The position numbers and the translations under genes are program-made. Shown here one piece after another: positions 1 through 9,162 of a stretch of 64,000 nucleotides of DNA. Positions within the stretch are counted from its first letter, which is position 1. Each line of letters begins with the position of its first letter. The DNA comes from Cytobacillus firmus (GTDB taxonomy: Bacteria; Bacillota; Bacilli; Bacillales; Cytobacillaceae), in the NCBI RefSeq assembly GCF_023715565.1, contig NZ_JAMBOJ010000018.1:1-64000 (forward strand), in the 5' to 3' direction. Below the pieces are notes generated by a model. The model did not search any database. It had not been told where the DNA came from and saw only the letters and a list, made by a program, of their open reading frames with translations.

Positions 1-2
1 CC

Positions 3-68
3 AGAAATGGCCTAGAAGATGACCTCGGAGAGGTCTATCATCATCTGAAAATGCTTCAAAGCCAATAA
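3..68 (+). CDS. C-terminal fragment of an unidentified protein
   Basis: An open frame enters from the left edge and stops at TAA 66-68; the visible tail is about 21 residues, with an acidic stretch (LEDDLGEVYHHL). It is followed at once by a terminator-like hairpin, which supports it as a real gene end. The fragment is too short to assign a family. Confidence 0.4.
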   Translation, partial: RNGLEDDLGEVYHHLKMLQSQ

Positions 69-81
69 AATTCAAAAAAGA

Positions 82-115
82 GGTCCGGAATGAGACTATT
101 CCGAACCCCTTTTGT
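82..115 (+). terminator. Terminator-like hairpin after the left-edge gene
   Basis: Nine-base arms (82-90 and 99-107) pair with one mismatch around a short loop and are followed by CCTTTTG. It fits the end of the truncated upstream gene. Confidence 0.5.
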
Positions 116-125
116 CTACAAACTG

Positions 126-160
126 AAGTGGTTATTCTGTAAGGAATAACCACTTATTTT
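126..160 (+). terminator. Perfect 12-bp stem hairpin
   Basis: AAGTGGTTATTC at 126-137 is exactly complementary to 144-155, with a 6-nt loop. The T tract after it is weak (ATTTTATT). Together with the hairpin at 82-115 it insulates the left-edge gene from the exporter genes. Confidence 0.6.
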
Positions 161-276
161 ATTGGACACTATTTCGTCCATTTAAATTGCGCTGAAGCAG
201 AGTTCTAAACATTTTTATACAAAATTTTAGACAAAAGGTCTTTCTTTCGTTTATCATTTCCGTTAAGATGTAACCC

Positions 277-282
277 TATAAT
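277..282 (+). promoter_or_regulatory. -10 element of the exporter pair
   Basis: TATAAT lies at 277-282 with no clean -35. Transcription would start near 289, downstream of the AGAGG that would serve a TTG start at 299. This favours the ATG at 323 as the true start. Confidence 0.4.
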
Positions 283-322
283 AAGAGGTTTTTAATTTTT
301 GAAAAATAAAGCAGGTGAAAGA

Positions 323-1075
323 ATGGAGAAAAAATTCCCTCCAACAATAGAAGTAATTGAGATATGCTTGCTTGCAGGGAAAATCATGCTCCAGGGTGGC
401 GCAGAAACATATCGGGTAGAGGACACAATGACCAGGATTGCAGCCTCCCTGGGTATTCCAAATTCACATAGCTATGTGACGCCAACCGGGATAATATTCT
501 CTACGGATGGAACTGAACCGGCAAAGCTGATTCGGATTTCAGAACGGTCAACAGATCTGTACAAAGTGACATTGGTGAACGGTGTTTCACGCAGGATCAG
601 CAGCGGTGAATTGAATGGAAAGGAAGCATTGGCAAGGCTGAAGGAGATTGAAAGTGCCGACTATACATTCCCTGTTTACCAGCAGATTTTTGCAGCTTCG
701 ATTGCAAGCGGCTGTTTTTTAATTATGTTCCTTGGAAGCTGGACTGATTTTATTCCAGCCATGATTACAGGCGGTCTGGGATTTGTCTCATTTTTATATG
801 TCCATAGAGTTGTCCAGATCAAGTTTTTCTCTGAATTTATTGCTTCATTATTAATTGGTCTTATAGCCTTTTTCTTTGTGTACTCGGGAGTCGGGACAGA
901 GCTCGATAAGATCATCATCGGGTCGGTCATGCCGCTCGTTCCGGGACTATTGATAACAAATGCAGTCAGGGATTTAATGGCCGGGCATCTTGTTTCCGGA
1001 CTGTCAAAAGGAGCTGAAGCCTTTTTGACGGCTTTTGCCATTGGAGCCGGGATTGCTCTTGTCTTCACTTTTTAA
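323..1075 (+). CDS. Threonine/serine exporter, ThrE N-terminal half (YjjP/DUF1212 family)
   Basis: A 250-residue membrane protein that matches the N-terminal half of ThrE-type amino-acid exporters. The soluble N-terminal part carries the family-like stretch GGAETYRVEDTMTRIA, and hydrophobic helices follow from about residue 120 with a PLVPGLLITNAVRDLMAG segment typical of the family. The start is placed at ATG 323, behind AGGTGA; an in-frame TTG at 299 would add eight residues but lies close to the likely transcription start. The next gene, 24 bp downstream, is the other half of the transporter. Substrate assignment (Thr/Ser or related small molecules) is by family only. Confidence 0.85.
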   Translation: MEKKFPPTIEVIEICLLAGKIMLQGGAETYRVEDTMTRIAASLGIPNSHSYVTPTGIIFSTDGTEPAKLIRISERSTDLYKVTLVNGVSRRISSGELNGKEALARLKEIESADYTFPVYQQIFAASIASGCFLIMFLGSWTDFIPAMITGGLGFVSFLYVHRVVQIKFFSEFIASLLIGLIAFFFVYSGVGTELDKIIIGSVMPLVPGLLITNAVRDLMAGHLVSGLSKGAEAFLTAFAIGAGIALVFTF

Positions 1076-1099
1076 ATGCAATAGCGGAGGAAGTTGTCT

Positions 1100-1543
1100 A
1101 TGTTTATATTGACACATATGATTACAAGCTTTATCGCATCAGCAGGATTCGGGGTGCTTTTCAATGCTCCGAAAAAATCGCTGCTGAAATGCGGATTTGT
1201 TGGCATGGTCGGATGGTTCGTTTATATTTGGCTTGTTAATTGGCAGTATGATGCTGTTATTTCTTCCTTAATTGCTGCTTTTACCATCGCTGTGATCAGC
1301 CAGATTTTTGCCAGAATGTATAAAACACCTATAATTATTTTCAGTGTTGCCGGCATCATTCCGCTGGTCCCAGGAGGGATTGCATATGATGCGATGCGGA
1401 ATTTTGTTGAAAATGATTACAATACTGCCATTCAGCTCGCAGCGAAAGCATTCATGATATCCGGAGCCATTGCAGTCGGTCTTGTCATTTCAGAGGTAAT
1501 CAATCAAATGATCCGCAATTTCCAGTTCAAATCAAGAATTTGA
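1100..1543 (+). CDS. Threonine/serine exporter, ThrE C-terminal half (YjjB/DUF3815 family)
   Basis: A 147-residue, almost entirely hydrophobic protein with about four membrane helices and the conserved PLVPGGIAYDAMRNFVENDY segment. It corresponds to the C-terminal half of ThrE, which in many Firmicutes is a separate gene next to the first half. GGAGG at 1086-1090 is about 9 nt from ATG 1100, so the upstream in-frame TTG (1094) is less likely. It is probably cotranscribed with the preceding gene and forms a two-component exporter with it. Confidence 0.85.
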   Translation: MFILTHMITSFIASAGFGVLFNAPKKSLLKCGFVGMVGWFVYIWLVNWQYDAVISSLIAAFTIAVISQIFARMYKTPIIIFSVAGIIPLVPGGIAYDAMRNFVENDYNTAIQLAAKAFMISGAIAVGLVISEVINQMIRNFQFKSRI

Positions 1544-1590
1544 ACTTCATAAGAGGACGTACTATCAGCCTAATAAAGCAGCAACAACAG

Positions 1591-1622
1591 ACTCGTTCCA
1601 GATAACTAGGGACGAGTTTTTC
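1591..1622 (+). terminator. Terminator of the exporter pair
   Basis: Arms 1591-1599 and 1609-1617 pair (ACTCGTTCC with GGGACGAGT, one mismatch or wobble) and are followed by TTTTTCTT. Confidence 0.75.
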
Positions 1623-1676
1623 TTGTAATATATTGCTGGTGAATTTATAATCAAATATATTTGATTTTAAGAGAAG

Positions 1677-1941
1677 GCTGTTTTCGCAAAGTTTGTTGCT
1701 ATTTATATTATATTTACGGAGTTGATTGTAGTGGAAGGTGCGAGATCCTCGAAAATGCATTCGCATTCTTTTCGTGCTGAGTTTACTCAAGGTAGCATAT
1801 TCAACGTCCTACGGGAGTAGCGGGACAGGTGAGACCCCACAGACGCGTAGCGTCGAGGAGGCTCACCGCCCGCCCCATGGTTCGCTGAGCATCCTCTCAC
1901 TGCAAACAACGGACAACATTGATAAACGAAAAACAACAATT
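1677..1941. repeat. Dispersed intergenic repeat, copy 1 (about 260 bp)
   Basis: Contains GTTTGTTGCTATTT, GAAGGTGCGAG, GCATTCGCATT, GGGACAGGTGAGACCCC, CACCGCCCGCCCC and CAACGGACAACATT in that order. The same blocks recur near 11.6 kb and, inverted and shortened, near 47.8 kb. Elements with the GGGACAGGTGAGACCCC / GAGGCTCACCGCCCGCCCC core are, to my knowledge, scattered through many Bacillaceae genomes. The GGTGAG and CTCACC blocks can pair, so it may form an RNA or DNA fold. No transposase is associated. Confidence 0.8.
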
Positions 1942-1977
1942 TATACGAAAAGAGCCTAAGAGAAAAAGGAGAATAAG

Positions 1978-3693
1978 ATGATCCGACGGTTTTTAAACTA
2001 CTATAAGCCGCATAAGCGCCTGTTCATTATTGACTTTAGTTCGGCAGTATTCGTGGCGATTCTTGAGTTGGGCTTTCCACTTGCGGTTCAGTGGTTTATC
2101 GACAGCCTGCTTCCAAGCGGAAATTGGTCAATGATTGTTTCTGTCAGTGCTGGCCTGCTTGCTCTTTATGCAGCAAGTACACTGCTTCAGTTTGTGGTTA
2201 ACTATTGGGGCCACAAGCTGGGCATTAACATCGAAACAGATATGCGGCAGCAGCTTTTTCAGCATGTGCAAAGGCAGTCTTTCCGCTTCTTCGATAATAC
2301 TAAAACAGGGCATATCATGAGCCGGGTGACAAACGATCTTATGGATATCGGAGAGCTTGCCCATCATGGCCCGGAGGATTTATTTATAGCAGTCATGACA
2401 TTTGTCGGTGCATTCTGGATTATGCTGACCATCAATGTGAAGCTTGCTCTTGTAACCATATTTGTTCTTCCGTTCCTTGTATGGCTGATTACGTTCTGCA
2501 ATATCAAAATGAACAAAGCATGGAAAAGAATGTACGGTGAAATTGCCGATGTCAACGCACAGGTTGAGGATAGTGTATCGGGTGTGCGTGTAGTTCAGTC
2601 TTTTACAAATGAAAGCTATGAAATTAAAAGATTTAAAGAAAACAATGGCAGATTCCGTCTTGCCAAGCTTGCAGCTTACAAGATTATGAGCTTCAGTGCA
2701 TCCGGAGTCTATATGCTGACCAGATTAGTTACGCTGCTTGTTCTTGTATACGGTTCCTGGCTGAGTTTCAGCGGACAGCTTTCATACGGTGAATTGGTCG
2801 GATTTGTGCTCTATGTGAATGTGCTATTAAAGCCGATTGATAAGATCAGTGCTCTGATGGAATTATATCCAAAGGGAATGGCTGGTTTTAAACGGTTTTT
2901 AGAAATCATTGATACTGAACCGGAAATTGAAGATCCAAAAGATGCCATTGAGGTTGCGTCTTTAATGGGTGATATTCGTTTTCAGGATGTATCGTTCCGT
3001 TATGACGAGCATAAATCGGTGCTTGAGGGAATTGACCTTCAAATACAAGCAGGTGAAACAGTAGCTTTTGTCGGACCTTCAGGAGCCGGAAAGACAACGA
3101 TTTGTTCTTTGATTCCACGCTTTTATGAGGTGAATAGCGGAAGTATTAAGATTGATGGCATGGATATCAGGGACATGACGAAGAAATCTCTGAGATCACA
3201 AATTGGCATTGTCCAGCAGGATGTCTTCCTGTTTACCGGTACCCTTAAGGAGAATATAGCTTACGGAATGCTGGGAGCAACAGATGAGCAGGTTGCAGAC
3301 GCAGCTAAAAAAGCGCACTTGCAGGACTTCATTGCATCGCTTCCGGATGGCTGGGAAACACAAATTGGGGAACGGGGATTAAAGCTGTCAGGCGGACAAA
3401 AACAAAGGATCGCCATTGCGAGAATGTTCCTGAAAAACCCGCCGATTTTAATCCTGGATGAAGCAACCTCGGCATTAGATACAGAAACCGAACAGATAAT
3501 TCAAACGGCATTGAACGAGCTTGCCGTAAACCGCACCACACTGGTTATTGCCCATAGGCTTGCAACCATCCGCAATGCGGACAGGGTAGTTGTAGTCACA
3601 GAAGACGGCATTGCTGAAGAAGGTACACATGATGAACTGATAGAAAAGAACGGAATCTTTGCAGGTCTTCATAATGTACAGTTTCAAAGATAA
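1978..3693 (+). CDS. ywjA: ABC transporter, fused permease/ATPase (YwjA-like exporter)
   Basis: A 571-residue half-transporter of the type-IV exporter class. An N-terminal six-helix membrane domain (about residues 1-310) contains the coupling-region stretch FRFFDNTKTGHIMSRVTNDL. The C-terminal ATPase has Walker A GPSGAGKTT, signature LSGGQKQRIAIAR, Walker B ILILDEATSALD and the H-loop AHRL. It most likely works as a homodimer exporting lipids or drugs; the substrate cannot be read from sequence. The ywjA assignment rests on remembered overall similarity and length. ATG 1978 follows AAAAAGGAGAATAAG. The gene stands alone between a repeat and a terminator. Confidence 0.8.
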   Translation: MIRRFLNYYKPHKRLFIIDFSSAVFVAILELGFPLAVQWFIDSLLPSGNWSMIVSVSAGLLALYAASTLLQFVVNYWGHKLGINIETDMRQQLFQHVQRQSFRFFDNTKTGHIMSRVTNDLMDIGELAHHGPEDLFIAVMTFVGAFWIMLTINVKLALVTIFVLPFLVWLITFCNIKMNKAWKRMYGEIADVNAQVEDSVSGVRVVQSFTNESYEIKRFKENNGRFRLAKLAAYKIMSFSASGVYMLTRLVTLLVLVYGSWLSFSGQLSYGELVGFVLYVNVLLKPIDKISALMELYPKGMAGFKRFLEIIDTEPEIEDPKDAIEVASLMGDIRFQDVSFRYDEHKSVLEGIDLQIQAGETVAFVGPSGAGKTTICSLIPRFYEVNSGSIKIDGMDIRDMTKKSLRSQIGIVQQDVFLFTGTLKENIAYGMLGATDEQVADAAKKAHLQDFIASLPDGWETQIGERGLKLSGGQKQRIAIARMFLKNPPILILDEATSALDTETEQIIQTALNELAVNRTTLVIAHRLATIRNADRVVVVTEDGIAEEGTHDELIEKNGIFAGLHNVQFQR

Positions 3694-3724
3694 GCAGGAT
3701 CCATTATGGATTCTGCTTTCTTTG
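3694..3724 (+). terminator. Terminator of the ABC exporter gene
   Basis: GCAGGATCC at 3694-3702 pairs with GGATTCTGC at 3708-3716 (one wobble or mismatch), followed by TTTCTTTG. It starts directly after the stop codon. Confidence 0.75.
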
Positions 3725-3820
3725 TATCTCTTCAAAATAAGCCAAAAAATTTTCAGAACAGTCAAAAAGCACTATCGTTTTGCTGTTTTATATGGAAGTT
3801 TTTAACTAGAACAGGACTTA

Positions 3821-3836
3821 TGTGGTATAGACAACT
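3821..3836 (+). promoter_or_regulatory. NagR/DasR-type operator (dre-like site)
   Basis: The 16-mer TGTGGTATAGACAACT matches the DasR/NagR-family consensus AGTGGTCTAGACCACT at 13 of 16 positions as I recall it. In Bacillus, NagR (YvoA) represses amino-sugar genes and is released by GlcNAc/GlcN phosphates. The position just upstream of a GlcNAc/MurNAc recycling operon makes it plausible. Confidence 0.6.
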
Positions 3837-3864
3837 ATACTCTATGTCTATTAATCTTACATTA

Positions 3865-3878
3865 TGTAAACCCTTTCA
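3865..3878 (+). promoter_or_regulatory. cre-like site (CcpA)
   Basis: TGTAAACCCTTTCA fits the cre consensus TGWAANCGNTNWCA with a single mismatch (C for the central G). It lies between the dre-like site and the ribosome-binding site, where CcpA binding would repress transcription when glucose is available. Confidence 0.55.
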
Positions 3879-3932
3879 TTAATTAGAGGAGGTTAAATGC
3901 TGATGAAGTTTCATAAAAATAAAGGAGGCACT

Positions 3933-5642
3933 ATGAAAAATAAAACCATGCTTGTTGCGCTATCTGCAGCACTTGGCACATCACTCTTTATTCCGGCAGC
4001 ATATCCTGCGTCTGCGCAAAGCGCTGAAGGAGTTAAGCCAACGATGGAAATGAAAAACAATAAAGATGTGAAACACAAGATTCATCCTGTTTTTTCGTGG
4101 GATCGTCCCGGGCCGAGCTCTCCTATCCTTCATCCTGGTTCAGCAGCGGGAGCCGGCATGGTTCAGCAGCCGCTCGATGAAATCGATCCCTTAATGGAGG
4201 AGATGATTTCAGAAGGCGTCATGCCGGGTGCTGTCACTTTTGTGGCAAGGCGAGGCCATATCGTTAAGCATGATGCATACGGATATTCCTACCGCTACAC
4301 AGATGATAAATTTACTGAAGCCCAGAACCCGATTGAAATGACCGAAGATACTATCTTTGATCTGGCTTCAATCAGTAAAATCTTTACCACAACTGCCGCG
4401 ATGATATTGTATGATGAAGGCCGATTTGAGCTGGATGATCCAGTTGCGGAATATATTCCCGAGTTCGCCCAAAACGGAAAGGAAAATGTAACGATACGCC
4501 AGCTGATGACACATACTTCAGGCTTTACTGCATGGATTCCATTATATTCACAAGGAAGCAGCAGAGAGGAACGCATGCAAATCGTATTTAACTATCCATT
4601 GGACAATGAGCCGGGTGAAGCGTATACATACAGCGATTTGAATATGATTACGCTCGGTGAGCTAATCGAACGCCTTTCTGGACAAAGCCTGGATGAGTTT
4701 GTAAAGAAACGCATAACTCAACCGCTAGGAATGAAGGATACTATGTATAATCCTCCTGAATCTTTGAAGCATCGGATTGCAGCCACCGAATTCCAGCCTG
4801 CTATTGGCAGGGGACTTGTATGGGGCGAAGTTCATGATGAAAATGCCTGGTCCCTTGATGGCGTTGCCGGACATGCAGGTGTTTTTTCAACTGCATCCGA
4901 TCTTGCCAAGCTTGCCCATATGTATGTGAATGACGGGCGTTATGGCGGCAAGCGGATATTAAAAGAAAAGACAGTTCAAATGCTTATTCAAAACCAAATC
5001 CCTGAATTCCCAGGCGATGATCACGGCCTGGGCTGGGAGCTCGGCCAGGGATGGTTCATGGATGCCTTATCAGAGGGAAATTCCCTTGGGCATACAGGGT
5101 ACACTGGAACATCCATCGTGATAAACCGAAATAATGCCACAATTGCGATTCTCTTAACAAATCGTGTGCATCCTTCAAGAGATACTGTTACAACGAATAT
5201 TGCAAGGCGTGCATTTGCAAGACAGGTGGGGGATTCCATTCCTGTAGCCATTCCTGGAAAAGGTTCGGCGTGGTTTTCAGGATATGGCGATAAAATTCAG
5301 CATGAGTTAACCGCTAAGGTGAATCTCAAAGAAGAGGCGGCCCTGTCGTTTGATACCTGGTACAGAACTGAAACTAATGCAGACATGGGCATGGTTGAGG
5401 TCTCGGAAGATGGCGTCAATTGGACACAGGCAGCACAGCCATATACAGGCAGCAGCATCGACTGGAAAAAGGAAAAGCTGACAATTCCGGCAGGAACATC
5501 GCACATCCGATTCAGGTACGTGACAGACAGTACAGTAAATGGAAGAGGCTGGTATGTTGATAATGTAAAACTTCAACTTTCAGATGGACAAAAAGTGACG
5601 CCTGTCCTTTCAGGAAACGGGTGGGAAAAAAGAAATTACTAG
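3933..5642 (+). CDS. amiE: Secreted serine hydrolase, AmiE/beta-lactamase-like, muropeptide recycling
   Basis: A 569-residue exported protein with a classical signal peptide (MKNKTMLVALSAALG, cleavage after about ASA). The catalytic domain is of the penicillin-binding-protein/class C beta-lactamase fold: SISK (Ser146-x-x-Lys149), YSDLN as the Y-x-N element and HTG as the third motif. A C-terminal beta-rich module of about 130 residues ends in GWYVDNVKL, resembling jelly-roll modules of secreted hydrolases. The neighbours NagZ and NamZ match the Bacillus subtilis ybbE-ybbD-ybbC order, where AmiE removes peptide from MurNAc. Both ATG 3897 and ATG 3933 have GGAGG sites; 3933 gives the better signal peptide. 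The C-terminal module is, as I recall, not part of the shorter B. subtilis protein. Confidence 0.75.
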   Translation: MKNKTMLVALSAALGTSLFIPAAYPASAQSAEGVKPTMEMKNNKDVKHKIHPVFSWDRPGPSSPILHPGSAAGAGMVQQPLDEIDPLMEEMISEGVMPGAVTFVARRGHIVKHDAYGYSYRYTDDKFTEAQNPIEMTEDTIFDLASISKIFTTTAAMILYDEGRFELDDPVAEYIPEFAQNGKENVTIRQLMTHTSGFTAWIPLYSQGSSREERMQIVFNYPLDNEPGEAYTYSDLNMITLGELIERLSGQSLDEFVKKRITQPLGMKDTMYNPPESLKHRIAATEFQPAIGRGLVWGEVHDENAWSLDGVAGHAGVFSTASDLAKLAHMYVNDGRYGGKRILKEKTVQMLIQNQIPEFPGDDHGLGWELGQGWFMDALSEGNSLGHTGYTGTSIVINRNNATIAILLTNRVHPSRDTVTTNIARRAFARQVGDSIPVAIPGKGSAWFSGYGDKIQHELTAKVNLKEEAALSFDTWYRTETNADMGMVEVSEDGVNWTQAAQPYTGSSIDWKKEKLTIPAGTSHIRFRYVTDSTVNGRGWYVDNVKLQLSDGQKVTPVLSGNGWEKRNY

Positions 5643-5693
5643 TATTCGATTTATTAGTGAAAAGTAAGCTCATATGAAAAAGGAGTAAGGACG

Positions 5694-7817
5694 GTGGAAG
5701 AAATGGGTAAAGTCAGCAAAGTAATGTTTATTTCCCTTCTCACAATTACACTTGCCGTTTCGCAATTATGGATGGGAATAACCGTGAAAAACGCATCGGC
5801 AGAAAGTACAGTAAAAGATTTAATACTCCTGGAGAACATCCCCCAGGTCAGCATGGAATTTAGTGGAAATAAATTCCAATTAAAAGCGCTTCATGTATAT
5901 AAAGAAGGGCATTTCATGGGAGTATCTGAAGGGCTAAAATGGAATTCCAGCAATAAAACTGTTGCAGCAGTTGATCAGTCAGGGACTATCACTTTAAGTG
6001 GGAAGCCCGGAAAAACCTTCATCAGTGTAACAGACGGCGTAAATAAGGACCGAATTGCACTTCAAATAAAACCTGACCATAAACAGGGCAGCAATGGCAA
6101 GCCTGGTTTTAAAGTGAAAATGATTAAAGAGCATGGGAAACGGTATGACCTTATTAGCCGGGCAGTGAAACATATGTCCATTGAAGAGAAGGTGGGCCAG
6201 ATGCTGATGCCGGATTTCCGCACCTGGGAGGGACAAAATGTCACTGAAATGCTGCCTGAAATAGAGAAGCTGGTAAAAGATTATCATCTAGGCGGGGTAA
6301 TATTATTCCGTGAAAATGTGGTGACAACCGAGCAGACTGCCACACTGGTTTCAGATTATCAGAAAGCTGCTGAAAAATTTGGCCTATTAATGACCATTGA
6401 CCAGGAAGGCGGAATTGTTACCCGTCTTCAATCAGGAACTGACATGCCTGGAAATATGGCATTAGGTGCTGCCCGCTCTGAAGAAATTTCGCGAAAGGTT
6501 GGCAAGGCAATTGGTGAGGAACTCTCTTCACTCGGCATTAATATGAACTTTGCGCCTGTCATGGATGTAAATAATAATCCTGACAATCCGGTCATAGGTG
6601 TTCGTTCATTTGGCGAGGACCCGCAGCTAGTCGCTGACATGGGCGTTGCTTATACTGAAGGACTGCAATCAGCAGGTGTTGCCGCTACTGCAAAGCATTT
6701 TCCCGGGCATGGAGATACAGCAGTAGACTCACATCTTGGATTGCCTGAAGTTCCCCATGATAAAGAACGTCTAAAGGAAGTTGAATTGTATCCTTTTCAA
6801 AAAGGGATGGAAGCAGGCGTGGATGCTATCATGACTGCACATGTTACTTTCCCTAAGATTGATGATACGAAAGCCATCTCGCAAAAAACAGGTGAAGAAA
6901 TCGCAATACCGGCCACTCTTTCCCATAAAGTGCTGACAGAACTTATGCGTGAAGAAATGGGATATGAAGGTGTTATTACAACGGATGCAATGAATATGAA
7001 TGCCATTGCTGAACATTTTGGACCAGTTGATGCTGCCATTCGTGCCGTCAAAGCTGGAACTGATATTGTGTTAATGCCCGTTGGTCTAAAAGAAGTTGCA
7101 GAAGGTCTATTGAATGCTGTTAAGAATGGAGAAATCCCAGAAAAACGCATTGAATCCTCAGTGGAACGCATTTTAACACTAAAAATAAAGCGGGGGATAA
7201 TAAAAGAAGAGACACCTCAACCGATTGATGAAAAAATCACAAATGCACTGGAAGTAGTTGGGTCAGAAGAACATAAACAAATAGAAAAAGAAGCGGCAGA
7301 ACGTTCAATAACCGTTGTTAAAAATGAAGGAAATGCCTTGCCATTAAAATTATCTCCTGAAGATAATATTGTCGTTGTCGGAAATACGTATATAACAGAT
7401 TTAAGTAACTCAGTAGGCAAGTTTCATGCAAACTCAACGGTCATCCAGACCTCAAGCTATGCATTAACGGAAGAGCAGAAGCAGCAAATCAGGAATGCCA
7501 GTGCGGTTCTTGTAGGCTCACATACCTCTAATGTGTCAGGCCGTTCGCCTGACAGCGCACAGATGCAGATGGTAAATTCTATTATTGCTGAATCAGAGGT
7601 TCCGGTCATTGCGGTTGGCATCCGTAACCCATATGACATCATGGCCTATCCGGAAATTGATGCCTATATTGCACAATACGGCTTCAGAACGGCTAGCTTT
7701 GATTCAGCAGCAGGCGTTATATTTGGTCAAATTAACCCTTCAGGCAAATTGCCTGTAACTATTCCGGGTACAGATGGCAATGTCCTATATGAATTTGGGC
7801 ATGGATTGAGTTATTAG
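5694..7817 (+). CDS. nagZ: Exo-beta-N-acetylglucosaminidase NagZ (GH3), secreted
   Basis: Cleaves terminal GlcNAc from muropeptides outside the cell. An N-terminal signal or anchor segment is followed by a bacterial Ig-like (Big2) module at about residues 45-125 (WNSSNKTVAAVDQSGTITL). The GH3 domain then shows DQEGGIVTRL, the Asp-His dyad motif KHFPGHGDT and ITTDAMNMNAI with the nucleophile Asp. A second GH3-type domain forms the C-terminus, as in the B. subtilis enzyme. The protein has 707 residues; the Ig-like module makes it longer than the B. subtilis protein (about 640 as I recall). GTG 5694 sits 8 nt from AGGAG; ATG 5703 is too far away. It lies 51 bp after the amidase, in the same operon. 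Confidence 0.9.
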   Translation: MEEMGKVSKVMFISLLTITLAVSQLWMGITVKNASAESTVKDLILLENIPQVSMEFSGNKFQLKALHVYKEGHFMGVSEGLKWNSSNKTVAAVDQSGTITLSGKPGKTFISVTDGVNKDRIALQIKPDHKQGSNGKPGFKVKMIKEHGKRYDLISRAVKHMSIEEKVGQMLMPDFRTWEGQNVTEMLPEIEKLVKDYHLGGVILFRENVVTTEQTATLVSDYQKAAEKFGLLMTIDQEGGIVTRLQSGTDMPGNMALGAARSEEISRKVGKAIGEELSSLGINMNFAPVMDVNNNPDNPVIGVRSFGEDPQLVADMGVAYTEGLQSAGVAATAKHFPGHGDTAVDSHLGLPEVPHDKERLKEVELYPFQKGMEAGVDAIMTAHVTFPKIDDTKAISQKTGEEIAIPATLSHKVLTELMREEMGYEGVITTDAMNMNAIAEHFGPVDAAIRAVKAGTDIVLMPVGLKEVAEGLLNAVKNGEIPEKRIESSVERILTLKIKRGIIKEETPQPIDEKITNALEVVGSEEHKQIEKEAAERSITVVKNEGNALPLKLSPEDNIVVVGNTYITDLSNSVGKFHANSTVIQTSSYALTEEQKQQIRNASAVLVGSHTSNVSGRSPDSAQMQMVNSIIAESEVPVIAVGIRNPYDIMAYPEIDAYIAQYGFRTASFDSAAGVIFGQINPSGKLPVTIPGTDGNVLYEFGHGLSY

Positions 7818-7832
7818 GAAGAGGCAAAAAAA

Positions 7833-7872
7833 GGATGGGTACATGCCCATTTGTTCCTGGCATGTACTATCC
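7833..7872 (+). promoter_or_regulatory. Intercistronic hairpin between nagZ and namZ
   Basis: GGATGGGTACATGCC (7833-7847) pairs with GGCATGTACTATCC (7859-7872) over nearly its full length. No T tract follows, so this is more likely an RNA-processing or stability element than an intrinsic terminator. It sits directly before the namZ ribosome site. Confidence 0.5.
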
Positions 7873-7893
7873 TAACCTGGGAGGAGAAAACTA

Positions 7894-9153
7894 ATGAAGA
7901 AATGGTTTATGGCTTTTTTGACAATGATTCTCGTACTCTCTTCTTTAACTGTTGTGCTTGCAGATAACGGCAATGGAAAAGGAAAAGGCAAGAAAAAGAA
8001 GTTCGAGCTTGGTGTTGAAGTTCTTTTGGATGATAAAAAAGAACTTATTGAAGGAAAACGGGTTGGCCTGATTACAAACCCGACAGGGGTCGACCAGGAT
8101 TTAAACAGCATTGTTGATATTCTGCACAATGATCCGGATGTGGAGTTAACAGCATTATATGGACCGGAGCATGGAGTCCGCGGCAGTGCACAAGCGGGAG
8201 AATATGTTGAGTACTATATCGATGAAAAGACGGGGCTTCCTGTTTATAGCTTATATGGGCAAACCAAAAAGCCCACACCAGAAATGCTTGATAATATTGA
8301 CGTGCTTCTGTTTGATATTCAGGATGTCGGAACACGTTTTTACACGTATATTTACACAATGGCTTACGCGATGGAAGCAGCAAAAGAAAACGATATCCCT
8401 TTCATCGTGCTTGACAGGCCCAATCCTCAAGGCGGAACAAAGGTTGAAGGACCGGTGCTTGATATGAAATATTCCTCCTTTGTGGGGAATTACCAGATTC
8501 CGCTTCGCCATGGGATGACGGTAGGTGAACTGGCCGAATTGTTTAATGAAGAGTTTGAAATAGGTGCAGATTTAACGGTTGTCAAAATGAATGGATGGAA
8601 GCGCAATATGTATTACGATGATACCCGGCTTCCGTTTGTCATGCCGTCTCCTAACATGCCAACCCTTGAAACGGCATTAGTATATCCCGGTGCGGCATTA
8701 ATTGAAGGAACGAATGTTTCTGAGGGACGCGGAACAACTAAGCCGTTTGAATTAATTGGTGCTCCATTTATTAACGCCGATGAATTGGCTGGACATCTGA
8801 ACAGTCTTAATCTTCCTGGGGTAATCTTCAGAGCAGCTTCGTTTACACCAAGCTTCTCTAAGCATGCAGGACAGCTTTCTCATGGGATTCAGATTCATGT
8901 GACAGATCGCGAAGCATTCAAGCCTGTCGAGACGGGAATTCACATCGTCAAGGCGATCCATGATATGTATCCTGAAGACTTTGAATTCCGTGCAGAAAAC
9001 AGTGATGGAATTTCATTTTTTGATAACCTGATGGGTAATGGCTGGGTCCGTGAAGCCATAGAAGAAGGAAAGAACGTTGATGAAATCTCTTCCAAATGGC
9101 AAAAAGAATTAAAACAATTCAATAAAACACGTAAAGAATATTTACTTTATTAA
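7894..9153 (+). CDS. namZ: Exo-beta-N-acetylmuramidase NamZ (DUF1343, YbbC family), secreted
   Basis: Releases terminal MurNAc from peptidoglycan fragments and so complements NagZ and the amidase. A signal peptide (ending near VLAD) is followed by a lysine/glycine-rich linker and the DUF1343 domain with GLITNPTGV, the YGPEHGVRG motif holding the presumed catalytic Glu, LLFDIQDVGTRFYTYIYT and DRPNPQGG. At 419 residues it is of normal length. ATG 7894 follows GGGAGGAGAAAACTA. It is the last gene before a strong terminator and is presumably cotranscribed from the dre/cre-controlled promoter. Confidence 0.9.
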   Translation: MKKWFMAFLTMILVLSSLTVVLADNGNGKGKGKKKKFELGVEVLLDDKKELIEGKRVGLITNPTGVDQDLNSIVDILHNDPDVELTALYGPEHGVRGSAQAGEYVEYYIDEKTGLPVYSLYGQTKKPTPEMLDNIDVLLFDIQDVGTRFYTYIYTMAYAMEAAKENDIPFIVLDRPNPQGGTKVEGPVLDMKYSSFVGNYQIPLRHGMTVGELAELFNEEFEIGADLTVVKMNGWKRNMYYDDTRLPFVMPSPNMPTLETALVYPGAALIEGTNVSEGRGTTKPFELIGAPFINADELAGHLNSLNLPGVIFRAASFTPSFSKHAGQLSHGIQIHVTDREAFKPVETGIHIVKAIHDMYPEDFEFRAENSDGISFFDNLMGNGWVREAIEEGKNVDEISSKWQKELKQFNKTRKEYLLY

Positions 9154-9162
9154 ATATGCAGG

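Noticed and set aside
1738-1959. Open frame of 73 codons in repeat copy 1
   Set aside because: It lies inside the dispersed repeat, its sequence is dictated by repeat blocks and the corresponding frame is not kept in copies 2 and 3.
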